Shown here one piece after another: positions 46,107-55,054 of a DNA stretch of 56,556 nt. The first letter of the stretch is position 1; each line of letters starts with the position of its first letter. Source of the stretch: Neptunomonas sp. (GTDB lineage Bacteria > Pseudomonadota > Gammaproteobacteria > Pseudomonadales > Balneatricaceae); the NCBI RefSeq assembly GCF_016744175.1, contig NZ_JADGEV010000018.1, forward strand, positions 1-56,556, given 5' to 3'. A model generated the notes under the pieces. It was not told where the DNA came from. It searched no databases and saw only the letters and a list, made by a program, of their open reading frames with translations. The position numbers and the translations under genes are program-made.

Positions 46107-47210
46107 ATGACACGAGGATCAGTTTTCAATCCAAATTACCGCCGCTCAGCTGAGTCATCAGCAAGGGATGAGTCAAGAGCTCAGTGGTTGGTGCAGGCTC
46201 TACCTGACTTTGGTCTGGTCCAATTAACAGGCAGTGGGTCTGACGCAATACAATTAGCGTTTGAGCGTAAAGTTGAAGGAACGGTAGTCTATTGGCATTC
46301 TTCAAGCCAGTACGCCAGCTTTGCTGAACTATTAGTTGATGCACTAAATATCTCGACGACTGACCATGCTGTTCTCCAGCATAGCCTTAGGAAGTGGTCT
46401 GAAAGAGGGGAGGTACTTTGGGTTATTGCTGACGGAGAAAAGCTTCCAGTTGATCTTCTCATGCAAATACAAAGGTATGCTCCTGTATCAAAGGCAGGCC
46501 AGTTTTCTGTTCGAGTATTACTGAAAATATCTGATACTACACTTCATTCTGTGTCATATAAGCCTCTTCTTAGCGTGGTCCATGAGCGTGTAGGCAGTTT
46601 AGTCTCAATCTCTGGTTCTCACTCTGATCAATCTGCATTGTCGCGCTATAAAATACCTGCACTATGTTTTGCTGGCAGCATCATGATGACAGGCATGCTG
46701 TCATTGGCGATGCTGGAAAAGTTTTCGTCAACGCCAACGCCATTCGATGTTACTGAAGCGAAGGCTAAAGCTATAGAGCAGACTGTGAAGAGTGAATCAT
46801 TCGAACAAGGAAGTACTGTCGATGCATTTGAAATTGTGTCGGTGAATGAAACTACACAGCTGAATGAAGTGATTAATGAGTGGTCTACTGCATGGCAGGT
46901 ACAAAACATTGATAAGTACTTTTCGATGTATGCTCAAGGGTATTCTGCGTACAAAAGTATGTTGCCAAGAGAGTGGCGTCGGTGGCGTAAAAAAAGGTTA
47001 AAGCAGCCTACGTGGATTAGTATTGAAGTTGGCCCTGTGCAGCTGGAACGGGTAAATGAAGTAGAAATACATGCAAGGTTCTGGCAGCTATATCGCTCTG
47101 ATGGGTATCAAGATAATACTTTCAAAATACTGTCGTTCAGAAAAGAAGGCGGTACTTGGAAAATAATAGGCGAAACTAATCAGGAAGTTCGCCTATTATC
47201 AAAAGAGTGA
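46107..47210 (+). CDS. Bitopic inner-membrane protein with periplasmic NTF2-like domain
   Basis: A 367-residue protein I do not recognise by name. The N-terminal part (1-180) is soluble and probably cytoplasmic; its alternation of strands and helices (LVQLTGSGSDAIQLAFERKVEGTVVYW ... GEVLWVIADGEKLPVDLLMQI) recalls an AAA-like fold without a Walker A motif. One membrane helix lies at about 182-203, then a linker, and residues about 250-356 form an NTF2-like domain (EVINEWSTAWQVQNIDKYFSMYAQGY ... WKIIGE) like that of the preceding transpeptidase. Forty-seven bases separate them, so they are probably co-transcribed. Suggested role: link between cytoplasm and a cell-wall enzyme. Confidence 0.82.
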   Translation: MTRGSVFNPNYRRSAESSARDESRAQWLVQALPDFGLVQLTGSGSDAIQLAFERKVEGTVVYWHSSSQYASFAELLVDALNISTTDHAVLQHSLRKWSERGEVLWVIADGEKLPVDLLMQIQRYAPVSKAGQFSVRVLLKISDTTLHSVSYKPLLSVVHERVGSLVSISGSHSDQSALSRYKIPALCFAGSIMMTGMLSLAMLEKFSSTPTPFDVTEAKAKAIEQTVKSESFEQGSTVDAFEIVSVNETTQLNEVINEWSTAWQVQNIDKYFSMYAQGYSAYKSMLPREWRRWRKKRLKQPTWISIEVGPVQLERVNEVEIHARFWQLYRSDGYQDNTFKILSFRKEGGTWKIIGETNQEVRLLSKE

Positions 47211-47217
47211 CGTTCTA

Positions 47218-48606
47218 CTAAAGAGAACGCTCTTCTTTAATTTTCCACGCATTGTTCACGCGCGTTAACATTACTTGTTTTGTAGACGAGTCTTTAAATG
47301 TATTAGATTGGTAGGACTGTTTAAAAGTCACTTTGGCCGTGCTTGCATTTATGATGCTAGTACGGATGTTACCTAGTTTAACCTTGATGAAAGTAGGCTT
47401 CGTTAGGCGTTGATTACGCTGTGACTTCCACGACTTATTTGTTAAGCCATTTAACGGACGATAGCCTGTAGTGTAAGCATTCAAGTAGCCCGAAACGTTT
47501 TGCTCAGACCATGCTGTAGCCCAGTTTGTGACATGGTTTGCCGCTTCTTTCGCTAACTGGTTTGTGTTGATGGGTTTTGTTTTGGCTGGAGTAGAGGCTT
47601 CAACTACGACTAGTTTTTTTATAGGTTTAACTGCTACTTTGGCAATAACCGGCTTGGGTTGTTTAGGTATTTTAATAACAGGCTTGCTAATAGCCGGTTT
47701 TGTAACGATTGGCTTTTTAGGTGTGGGTTGTACAAGTGCAACCGTTGGTTGGCTAACCGGTGCTTTTTTTGTAGAAGTTGTCGTACTGCTGGCCAAAATA
47801 GCACTCGGTTGATAGTTCAATTCTGGGGCATTGTTGTTTGAAGTCCGGCGTAACATGACTAACTGAGGAGCAGTATTTGTCTCATTTAAGTCTAGTGCGC
47901 GATTGTAAGCCTGTGAAGCAACGGTCGCATATAATTCACGTAAGTTTTGGTGTACTTGAGCGTACGTAGGGTGCGTGCTGAACGCTTGTAATAAAGTTTC
48001 TATGGCTTTGCCATAGTCTCCTTGCCCTGAGTATAGAACAGCAAGGTTATTGTAGAGTTCTGGTGAACTTGGGTAGCGTGCAATGGTATTTTTTAGAAGT
48101 GCTTCGGCTTCTTTAAATTGCCCCATGTTATTCAATACAAGGCTTTTTGTAAGTTTGCCTTCAAGACTGTTGGGGTGGGTTGCCAAAAAGCTGTTAATTG
48201 CGGACATAGCTGCGCGATGGTTTTTTTCGCGCGACATTGTCTCTATGCGCATCAATTCAGGATCAGTGGCAGATGGGCTTCTTACAGCAAGAGTTTTTTG
48301 TGTTGTTAGAGAAGACTGGTTAGCGAGTGTTTTAGTAGATGCTGATGGCCCTTGCTCTTGCTGAAGCCATGCTTTTATCTCGGCCAGCTTGCCTTCCATC
48401 CATGCTTCATCGGTGGATGGTAATGCTCTTACATTGATCATCTTTTTATCAGGAACTTGTTTGTCCTGATCGCAGGTGTAGTCAGTGCTGAAGCCGCCAT
48501 TACGGCAGTACTCGCTGTTGTTGGCTTCTCGGCTATCCGCACTGCAACCAGTGGTTGCCATACTGGCAGCAATAAATAGAGCAATAGGTGTTAGTTTAAT
48601 ATCCAT
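47218..48606 (-). CDS. TPR lipoprotein with C-terminal NTF2-like domain
   Basis: A 462-residue lipoprotein (signal MDIKLTPIALFIAASMATTGC, lipobox TTGC, C21). A Cys-containing segment near the N-terminus (YCRNGGFSTDYTC) is followed by about three TPR units (about 120-235, including MGQFKEAEALLKNTIARYPSSPELYNNLAVLYSGQGDYGKAIETLLQAF), a Pro/Lys/Val-rich linker (about 275-345) that could span the periplasm, and a C-terminal NTF2-like domain (about 350-460: VTNWATAWSEQNVSGYLNAYTTGY ... WKIKEE). Clearly paralogous, in that domain, to the two plus-strand neighbours; stops of the two opposing genes are 7 bases apart. Function not known to me. Confidence 0.85.
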   Translation of the reverse strand: MDIKLTPIALFIAASMATTGCSADSREANNSEYCRNGGFSTDYTCDQDKQVPDKKMINVRALPSTDEAWMEGKLAEIKAWLQQEQGPSASTKTLANQSSLTTQKTLAVRSPSATDPELMRIETMSREKNHRAAMSAINSFLATHPNSLEGKLTKSLVLNNMGQFKEAEALLKNTIARYPSSPELYNNLAVLYSGQGDYGKAIETLLQAFSTHPTYAQVHQNLRELYATVASQAYNRALDLNETNTAPQLVMLRRTSNNNAPELNYQPSAILASSTTTSTKKAPVSQPTVALVQPTPKKPIVTKPAISKPVIKIPKQPKPVIAKVAVKPIKKLVVVEASTPAKTKPINTNQLAKEAANHVTNWATAWSEQNVSGYLNAYTTGYRPLNGLTNKSWKSQRNQRLTKPTFIKVKLGNIRTSIINASTAKVTFKQSYQSNTFKDSSTKQVMLTRVNNAWKIKEERSL

Positions 48607-48693
48607 GAATCGCTGTTTAGTCCGCTGATGAATTCGCTTGCTGTTTGTGTCAATAATGAAAAACCCAAATAACTGACATGCTTTTTTTATTGA

Positions 48694-48712
48694 TTATAAC
48701 CTGAATATTCAG
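48694..48712 (-). promoter_or_regulatory. Candidate promoter and operator of the TPR lipoprotein
   Basis: On the minus strand a TATAAT (48694-48699) lies immediately after the perfect palindrome CTGAATATTCAG (48701-48712), about 90 bases before the lipoprotein start. No good -35 is spaced to it, so an activator or repressor at the palindrome is possible. Confidence 0.35.
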
Positions 48713-48784
48713 TTGATGCGTAGCGTCTGAAAGTGCAGACAATTTTGGCTTAACTGGTTGTTAATTCCGGTAAAATATAAGTGC

Positions 48785-48811
48785 AAAAAAGCCACTCGTA
48801 AGTGGCTTTAT
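48785..48811 (-). terminator. Rho-independent terminator of purD
   Basis: Stem AAAGCCACT / AGTGGCTTT with a CGTA loop, followed on the minus strand by six T residues, 13 bases after the purD stop. Marks the end of the accB-to-purD gene run. Confidence 0.92.
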
Positions 48812-48821
48812 ATAGAGCGAA

Positions 48822-50105
48822 CTATGATTGCTCTCTGGCAATGGCTCGGTATGCAATATCTGTTCTAAAATAAGCATCTTTCCAGCTGACTTTTTCTAGT
48901 AGCTGATAAGCGCGTTGTTGAGCTTGGGTAACACTATCACCTAACGCAGTGACGCATAGTACACGCCCACCTGCCGTTACAACATTACCGTCGAGTTCTT
49001 TAGTGCCAGCATGGAAGATTTTAGTTCCTTCAGGAGTAGAAGACGGTAGTGAAATAACATCACCTTTTTTGTAGTCAGCAGGGTAACCACCGGCTGCCAT
49101 TACAACGCCTACTGCACTTCGTTGATCCCAGTCTGCGGTTGTAGTATCGAGCTTTTTAGCTAAAGCGGCCTGACATAATTCAACAATGCTACTTTTTAGA
49201 CGAAGCATAATGGGTTGTGTTTCTGGATCACCAAAACGACAGTTGTACTCAATGACTTTAGGTGTGCCGTCTGCCATGATCATTAAACCAGCGTAAAGAA
49301 AGCCAGTGTACTCATTTCCTTCTGCCTTCATGCCGTTAACCGTTGGCATGATAACTTCATCCATAACGCGTTGATGGATATCTGGCGTGACCACTGGAGC
49401 AGGTGAGTATGCACCCATGCCGCCTGTGTTGGGGCCAGTATCAGCATTTCCCACACGTTTATGGTCTTGGCTGGTGGCCATACTAAGTACGTTGTCGCCA
49501 TCAACCATAACGATGAAAGAGGCTTCTTCACCATCAAGAAACTCTTCAATAACTACACGGCTGCCGGCATCTCCGAATACGTTATCGGCTAGCATATCGC
49601 GAATAGCGGCTTCAGCTTCATCTAATGTCATCGCAACGATAACACCTTTACCAGCGGCTAAGCCGTCAGCTTTAATAACAATCGGAGCGCCTTTTACACG
49701 AACATAAGCAAGAGCAGGCTCGATTTCAGTAAAGTTCTGATACCAGCCAGTAGGGATTACATGACGAGCTAAGAAGTCTTTTGTGAAAGCTTTAGAGCCT
49801 TCAAGTTGCGCAGCGCCTGCTGTTGGGCCAAAAATAGCTAAACCTGCATCGCGGAAACTATCAACAACTCCGGCAACCAATGGTGCTTCAGGGCCAACAA
49901 TGGTGAGGTCAATCGCATTGCTTTTAGCAAATGTGATCAAACCATCAATGTCCATCACATCAATAGCAACATTATTCATTTTGTCTTCTAAAGCGGTTGC
50001 CGCGTTACCTGGAGCAATAAAAACATCGCTCACTTGGGTGTCTTTTGCTGCAGACCAAGCCAGTGCATGTTCACGCCCGCCAGAACCAATAATCAATACT
50101 TTCAT
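48822..50105 (-). CDS. purD: Phosphoribosylamine-glycine ligase
   Basis: ATP-grasp enzyme of 427 residues for step two of purine synthesis (5-phosphoribosylamine + glycine + ATP to GAR). The N-terminal MKVLIIGSGGREHALAW, the IVGPEAPLVAGVVDSFRDAGLAIFGPTAGAAQLEGSKAFTKDFLARH block, the DGLAAGKGVIVA loop, the SQDHKRVGNADTGPNTGGMGAYSPAP motif and GFLYAGLMI ... EYNCRFGDPETQ metal-binding segment are complete. Lies 54 bases after purH, as in many gammaproteobacteria. Confidence 0.97.
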   Translation of the reverse strand: MKVLIIGSGGREHALAWSAAKDTQVSDVFIAPGNAATALEDKMNNVAIDVMDIDGLITFAKSNAIDLTIVGPEAPLVAGVVDSFRDAGLAIFGPTAGAAQLEGSKAFTKDFLARHVIPTGWYQNFTEIEPALAYVRVKGAPIVIKADGLAAGKGVIVAMTLDEAEAAIRDMLADNVFGDAGSRVVIEEFLDGEEASFIVMVDGDNVLSMATSQDHKRVGNADTGPNTGGMGAYSPAPVVTPDIHQRVMDEVIMPTVNGMKAEGNEYTGFLYAGLMIMADGTPKVIEYNCRFGDPETQPIMLRLKSSIVELCQAALAKKLDTTTADWDQRSAVGVVMAAGGYPADYKKGDVISLPSSTPEGTKIFHAGTKELDGNVVTAGGRVLCVTALGDSVTQAQQRAYQLLEKVSWKDAYFRTDIAYRAIAREQS

Positions 50106-50159
50106 CTGAATCTACTCTTGTTTACTTGTGCAGCTCGAAAGCTGCACTGACGTTAACGA

Positions 50160-51746
50160 TTAATGGCGAAAGTGACGCATGCCAGTAAAGACCATTGCCA
50201 TGCCAGCTTCATTGGCAGCATCAATAACTTCTTGATCGCGCATTGAACCACCTGGCTGAATAACTGCTTTAATACCTGCAGCTGCAGCGGCATCGATGCC
50301 GTCTCTGAATGGGAAAAATGCATCAGACGCCATAACGGAACCTTTAACTTCCAAGCCTTCGTCTGCTGCTTTTATGCCTGCGATTTTGGCGCTATATACG
50401 CGGCTCATTTGGCCCGCGCCTATACCGATCGTTTGGCCATTTTTGGCGTATACGATGGCGTTTGATTTAACAAACTTGGCAACTTCCCAGCAGAATAATA
50501 GGTCGCGAATCTCTTGTTCAGAAGGAGCAACTTCAGTAACAATTTTTAATTCAGAAGCGTTAACCATACCCATGTCGCGGTCTTGGACAAGTAGGCCGCC
50601 ATTAACGCGTTTGTAATCAAATCCATGTGAACGCTCAGAGTCCCATTCGCCACATTCTAGTAAGCGAACATTCGGCTTAGCTGCGATGATATCAGATGCT
50701 GCTTGTGTCACTTTTGGCGCAATGATTACTTCTACAAACTGACGATCAACAATGGCTTGGGCAGTGGTTGCATCAAGTTCACGGTTAAAGGCAATAATGC
50801 CGCCAAATGCCGATGTTGGGTCTGTCTGGAAAGCAAGGTTATATGCGCTTAGAAGATCGATACCAACGGCAACACCGCAAGGGTTAGCATGCTTAACAAT
50901 AACGCAAGCAGGCTCACGGAAAGGTTTAACACATTCAAGGGCTGCATCAGTATCGGCAACGTTATTGTAAGAAAGTGCCTTACCTTGTAGTTGGCGAGCA
51001 GTGGCTACAGAGGCTTCAACTGGGTTACTTTCAACGTAGAAGGCTGCGCGTTGGTGAGGGTTTTCACCGTATCGCATGTCCTGCGCTTTAATGAACTGAG
51101 TGTTAAATGTTCTAGGGAAAGTAGCAGGGTCTTCAATATCGTCGCTTTCAACAATAGCGCCTAGGTAATTAGCAATCATGCCATCGTATGCAGCAGTATG
51201 CTCAAATGCCTGCACGGCTAAGTCAAAACGAGTCTTGTGAGACAAGCCTTTGTTAGCAGCAAGCTCTTCAAGTACGACTTCATAGCTATTAGCGTTAACA
51301 ACGATAGCAACATCTTTATGGTTTTTGGCCGCAGAGCGAACCATGGTAGGGCCGCCAATATCAATGTTCTCAATAGCAAGCGCTAGGTCGCAATCAGGGC
51401 GTGCTATGGTTTCTTGAAACGGGTAAAGGTTGACGATTACCATATCAATTGGATTGATACCGTGCTCGTTCATGATGGCGTCATCTTTACCGCGACGACC
51501 TAAAATTCCACCGTGAACTTTAGGATGCAGAGTTTTCACACGCCCATCCATCATTTCAGGAAAGCCGGTGTAGTCGGAAACTTCAACCGCAGGAATTTGG
51601 TTGTCACACAGAAGTTTGTATGTTCCGCCTGTCGAAAGGATTTCTACGCCTTGTGCTTGTAGTGCGCGTGCGAACTCAATGATTCCGGTTTTATCTGAGA
51701 CACTAATCAGTGCTCGACGGATAGGTGTGTAGTTTTGCTCAGCCAT
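50160..51746 (-). CDS. purH: Bifunctional AICAR formyltransferase/IMP cyclohydrolase
   Basis: Catalyses the last two steps of IMP synthesis. About 528 residues: N-terminal IMP cyclohydrolase ([37 protein letters not shown], about 10-145) and C-terminal AICAR transformylase ([63 protein letters not shown] and the terminal [11 protein letters not shown]). The ATG at 51746 is used; an in-frame GTG at 51758 cannot be excluded because neither has a strong ribosome-binding site. Downstream of fis by 33 bases. Confidence 0.96.
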   Translation of the reverse strand: MAEQNYTPIRRALISVSDKTGIIEFARALQAQGVEILSTGGTYKLLCDNQIPAVEVSDYTGFPEMMDGRVKTLHPKVHGGILGRRGKDDAIMNEHGINPIDMVIVNLYPFQETIARPDCDLALAIENIDIGGPTMVRSAAKNHKDVAIVVNANSYEVVLEELAANKGLSHKTRFDLAVQAFEHTAAYDGMIANYLGAIVESDDIEDPATFPRTFNTQFIKAQDMRYGENPHQRAAFYVESNPVEASVATARQLQGKALSYNNVADTDAALECVKPFREPACVIVKHANPCGVAVGIDLLSAYNLAFQTDPTSAFGGIIAFNRELDATTAQAIVDRQFVEVIIAPKVTQAASDIIAAKPNVRLLECGEWDSERSHGFDYKRVNGGLLVQDRDMGMVNASELKIVTEVAPSEQEIRDLLFCWEVAKFVKSNAIVYAKNGQTIGIGAGQMSRVYSAKIAGIKAADEGLEVKGSVMASDAFFPFRDGIDAAAAAGIKAVIQPGGSMRDQEVIDAANEAGMAMVFTGMRHFRH

Positions 51747-51779
51747 TGGTAATGTCACTATCGTTGGAAATGAAAAAAA

Positions 51780-52097
51780 TTACAGTAAGCCGTATTGTTT
51801 CAGCTTCTTGCGAAGAGTACCGCGGTTAAGACCGAGTAACTCAGAGGCTTTTGTCTGATTGTCTTTGGTATATGCCATCACTGTTTCAAATAATGGAGCT
51901 TCGATTTCGGCTAATACCATTTGGTAAACATCAGTAACAGGTTGGCCATCTAACTGTTTAAAGTAATGCCCCAGCGATGTATGAACGCTGTCACGTAATG
52001 TTTGGTGTTGTGTCTCTTCCTGAGATCCGGTTGTTCTGGTAAAAGCTATTGTTGAGTTTTCTTTAATATCCACAGTACTTATATACCCTATACCCAT
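51780..52097 (-). CDS. fis: DNA-binding protein Fis
   Basis: Nucleoid-associated protein of 105 residues (E. coli Fis has 98). The C-terminal helix-turn-helix TKASELLGLNRGTLRKKLKQYGLL is nearly identical to the family, preceded by LRDSVHTSLGHYFKQLDGQPVTDVYQMVLAEIEAPLFETVM. Fis acts in chromosome compaction, rRNA transcription and site-specific recombination. It follows dusB by 9 bases, the conserved dusB-fis pair. The N-terminal 20 residues are variable, and a shorter start is possible. Confidence 0.95.
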   Translation of the reverse strand: MGIGYISTVDIKENSTIAFTRTTGSQEETQHQTLRDSVHTSLGHYFKQLDGQPVTDVYQMVLAEIEAPLFETVMAYTKDNQTKASELLGLNRGTLRKKLKQYGLL

Positions 52098-52106
52098 TGA
52101 CTTGAA

Positions 52107-53093
52107 TCAGGCAGCAGCAATTGTCACATGAGCCTGTTTAAAATATTGCTCGATAGCGGCTACCTGTTCGACTGCTGATTCCAGTTGGTTGAAGTGAGCG
52201 CGAAAAGATACGCCTTTTGGCTGATGATGCAAGTACCAACCAACGTGTTTACGGGCTATCCTGACGCCTAAATATTCACCATAAAATTGATGTAAAGCGG
52301 CTAAATGCGAAAGAAGAGTGTTTCGAACTTCTTGTAGAGCAGGCTTCTCTAATCGTTTGTTATGGCGGAGATAATGATCGATCTCCTTAAAAATCCATGG
52401 GTTCCCTTGTGCTGTTCTGCCAATCATAACGGCATCAGCACCGGTATAACTCAATACTTCTTTTGCTTTTTCAGGGGAAGAAATATCACCATTTGCAAAC
52501 AGAGGTATTTCAATAATTTTTCTAACATTTGCTATTGTGTCGTACTCCGCTTCACCTTTGTACCCACATGCTCTGGTTCTTCCGTGAATAGCAAGTGCTT
52601 GGATGCCAGTGTCTTCAGCCATTCGTGCGACCGTTTCGGCATTCTTTTGATCAGTAGACCAGCCAGTACGAATTTTAAGTGTTACTGGAATATCCACAGC
52701 ACCTACAACGGCTTGTAAGATAGAAAGCACTAACGGCTCATCTTTTAATAAGGCAGATCCCGCCGCTTTATTGCAGACTTTTTTGGCTGGGCAGCCCATA
52801 TTGATGTCAATAATTTGAGCCCCGCGCTCTGCATTCATGCGGGCAGCTTCTGCCATCATGAGAGGGTCGCCACCGGCAATTTGTACTGAACGAGGTTCAT
52901 CTTCGCCGGTATGGTTTAGCCGGTTAACTGATTTGCGGCTATTCCATAAGCGCGTATCAGAGGTCACCATTTCGGATACAACAAGACCCGCACCTAGACG
53001 ACGGCATAGCTGTCGAAAGGGTTGGTCAGTAACGCCAGCCATAGGGGCAAGTATTACTTGGCTGTCGATGTTGTAGGGACCAATTTGGAACAT
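52107..53093 (-). CDS. dusB: tRNA-dihydrouridine synthase B
   Basis: FMN- and NADPH-dependent enzyme of 328 residues that reduces uridine in the tRNA D loop. Typical parts: LAPMAGVTDQPFRQLCRRLGAGLVVSEM, QIAGGDPLMMAEAARMNAERGAQIIDINMGCPAKKVCNKAAGSALL with the catalytic Cys in KKVCNKAAGS, LAIHGRTRACGYKGEAEYDTIANVR, NGDISSPEKAKEVLSYTGADAVMIGRTAQGNPWIF. First gene of the dusB-fis unit. Confidence 0.96.
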   Translation of the reverse strand: MFQIGPYNIDSQVILAPMAGVTDQPFRQLCRRLGAGLVVSEMVTSDTRLWNSRKSVNRLNHTGEDEPRSVQIAGGDPLMMAEAARMNAERGAQIIDINMGCPAKKVCNKAAGSALLKDEPLVLSILQAVVGAVDIPVTLKIRTGWSTDQKNAETVARMAEDTGIQALAIHGRTRACGYKGEAEYDTIANVRKIIEIPLFANGDISSPEKAKEVLSYTGADAVMIGRTAQGNPWIFKEIDHYLRHNKRLEKPALQEVRNTLLSHLAALHQFYGEYLGVRIARKHVGWYLHHQPKGVSFRAHFNQLESAVEQVAAIEQYFKQAHVTIAAA

Positions 53094-53254
53094 GACATGC
53101 CTTAGTTGTCAGAAACAATAGTTAACCACTCTCCATAAAGGACAGTGAAAATGTTTATTCAAGGGAAGGGCGTAATGATACTCCATTTGCGCCTGAGGCT
53201 CCAAGACGTTTTGATGATTTTTTGATCATGTAGGTTTTTTAGAGCGAAGTAGTT

Positions 53255-54058
53255 TTAGTCGAAAATCATGTTCAATTGGTAGCCAACGGCTCGGCGACCG
53301 GGTGCCATTAAATCTATCTGTATTTGAATGGGTTGGTTACTTGGCATCAGCTGATTTGGAAATAAAGCAGTATTTACATATTCTTCTGCGGTTAAGGTTC
53401 GTTGTGAGGTTGTGCGGCCCTTTAAATCGGTAAAAAGTATTTGTAAGCCTGGAAAAGGCTGGGGGAAGTGTGCCGCATTTTCTAGTAACAGTGACACCCT
53501 GATAGCATCTACAAATTCTTCATGTGGCTGAATAATAAATTTTTTGTTTAGGATGAGCTGAGAAGCTTTCTTTTCGGGTAATGGTAAGTTAGCAAGTTCA
53601 TATAGTGTTGAGTATACGGGCCTTAGTAAGTTGTGCTGAGCCCACTGCTCTTGTTTAAACCATAATGTTTGGGCTATCAAAAGGGCAATAAGTACTGAAA
53701 TGCAAGTATAGGAAATATACCCCAGTGCCGTGGATGAAGTCGGTGGCGTGGCGGGTAGAATATCAGATGCCAGATCCGCTTCTGGGATATTGAGTAATTC
53801 ACTGCGTATAGGTTTTTGTCGTAATAACTGCTGGCTTTTAACAGGTTGATTATTTTGTGCGACAGTGGGTATCGTACTCGTCACTTTAGAAGGAGTACTC
53901 GCTTTAGGTTTGTTGGCGGTGTTTATTGGTGTCGCATTAAAAACATGTAAGCAACTGCCGCAGCGTACCATTCCGGCAGCTACTTTAAGCTGCCCGGTGG
54001 TAACATTGAAGTGTGTATTGCACGCCGGGCAGCAGGTTTTTATAGATTTTTCATTCAT
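53255..54058 (-). CDS. DUF3426 zinc-ribbon membrane protein
   Basis: A 267-residue protein. An N-terminal zinc ribbon (CCPACNTHF ... VRCGSCLHVFNAT) of the MJ0042/DUF3426 type is followed by a Pro/Ser/Thr-rich linker, one membrane helix (about 121-142) and a periplasmic beta-rich domain of the DUF3426 family (PHEEFVDAIRVSLLLENAAHFPQPFPGLQILFTDLKGR). The ATG at 54058 forms an ATGA overlap with the prmA stop. Placement next to prmA and dusB is common in Pseudomonas-type genomes; the function is unknown. An upstream in-frame codon at 54085 would lie inside prmA. Confidence 0.9.
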   Translation of the reverse strand: MNEKSIKTCCPACNTHFNVTTGQLKVAAGMVRCGSCLHVFNATPINTANKPKASTPSKVTSTIPTVAQNNQPVKSQQLLRQKPIRSELLNIPEADLASDILPATPPTSSTALGYISYTCISVLIALLIAQTLWFKQEQWAQHNLLRPVYSTLYELANLPLPEKKASQLILNKKFIIQPHEEFVDAIRVSLLLENAAHFPQPFPGLQILFTDLKGRTTSQRTLTAEEYVNTALFPNQLMPSNQPIQIQIDLMAPGRRAVGYQLNMIFD

Positions 54059-54948
54059 CGCTTCCTGCCAGTAATACGAATCCATTCCTCACGTTCGGTA
54101 ACAGGGTCTAAATCAAACCATTCACCGTATGTGTTTTGTATCTCTTCGGCTTGCTGCTTTAGTAAGCCGGATAATGCGATGAGTCCACCTTGGCGAACAC
54201 GCTGGGCTAATACGGGCGCTAGTGACGTCAGTGGGCCGGCTAAAATATTAGCGACCAATACATCTGTTTCAATTAATGGAGCATTTTCCGGCAAGTAAAC
54301 ATCCATGAGCTTATTTGGTAGCTTGTTGCGCTGTAAGTTATCACGGGTTGCTTGTAGTGCTTGTGGATCGATATCAACTGAAGTTACGTGTGTCGCACCT
54401 AATAAGAGTGATGCGATTCCTAAAATTCCCGAACCGCAGCCGTAATCAGTGACTGTTTTATTATCGAGCTTCTGGCCATCTAGCCACTCGAGGCAAAGTG
54501 CAGTGGTTGGGTGAGTGCCTGTGCCGAAGGCGAGTCCTGGATCTAGCATTAGGTTAACAGCTTTAGGGTCAGGTACATCTCTCCAGCTCGGGCAGATCCA
54601 TAGTCGTTTGCCGAACTGCATTGGGTGGTAGTTTTTCATCCATTCCCGCTCCCAGTCTTTATCTTCCAAGATTTCAGCCTTAAAAGGGGGGAAAGGTGAG
54701 TTGTCAAAAATCTGTTTATGCGCTTGCTGGATAAACTCTTCGGTTACTTGAAGATCATGCTCTGCAGCGAATAAACCGGTGATAGTGGTGTGCTGCCATA
54801 GAGGAGTTGTGCCTAGGTCTGGCTCAAAAATAGGCTGGTCTGCGCTGTCTTCGTAAGTGACAGCTGCGCATCCTGCAGCCAAGAGAATATCTTCGAACTG
54901 TTCTGATAATTCGGGTTTGATTTCCATTTTGAGTTGAAGCCAGGGCAT
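54055..54948 (-). CDS. prmA: Ribosomal protein L11 methyltransferase
   Basis: SAM-dependent enzyme of 297 residues that trimethylates several sites of ribosomal protein L11. The N-terminal recognition domain (MPWLQLKMEIKPELSEQFEDILLAAGCAAVTYEDS) is followed by the Rossmann methyltransferase domain with LDPGLAFGTGTHPTTALCLEWLD, motif I DYGCGSGILGIASLLLGA, and VDIDPQAL. The NIL...P-like NILAGPL motif is intact. Overlaps the DUF3426 gene by 4 bases and lies 106 bases from accC, which has its own terminator. Confidence 0.96.
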   Translation of the reverse strand: MPWLQLKMEIKPELSEQFEDILLAAGCAAVTYEDSADQPIFEPDLGTTPLWQHTTITGLFAAEHDLQVTEEFIQQAHKQIFDNSPFPPFKAEILEDKDWEREWMKNYHPMQFGKRLWICPSWRDVPDPKAVNLMLDPGLAFGTGTHPTTALCLEWLDGQKLDNKTVTDYGCGSGILGIASLLLGATHVTSVDIDPQALQATRDNLQRNKLPNKLMDVYLPENAPLIETDVLVANILAGPLTSLAPVLAQRVRQGGLIALSGLLKQQAEEIQNTYGEWFDLDPVTEREEWIRITGRKR

Positions 54949-55012
54949 AGTATCTAGAATCCTATTCGAACGGTTGGGTTAAAGTATTGCGCAAAGATTC
55001 CCTTCTGAGAAC

Positions 55013-55037
55013 AAAAAAGCCCGCTGTGCGGGCTTTA
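55013..55037 (-). terminator. Rho-independent terminator of accBC
   Basis: Stem AAAGCCCGC / GCGGGCTTT with a TGT loop, followed on the minus strand by a T run, about 18 bases after the accC stop. Separates the accBC operon from prmA. Confidence 0.92.
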
Positions 55038-55054
55038 AAAGTGACATTAGATAT

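Noticed and set aside
47201-47235. Hairpin across the convergent stops of the membrane protein and the TPR lipoprotein as a terminator
   Set aside because: The arms (AAGAG..CGTTCT and AGAACGCTCTT) need a 3-base bulge and neither strand has a T-tract, so I do not call it a terminator.
49387-50109. Long open frames antisense to purD (and similar ones antisense to mucD, purH, accC)
   Set aside because: They arise from codon bias of well-supported genes on the other strand and show no family features or ribosome-binding sites.
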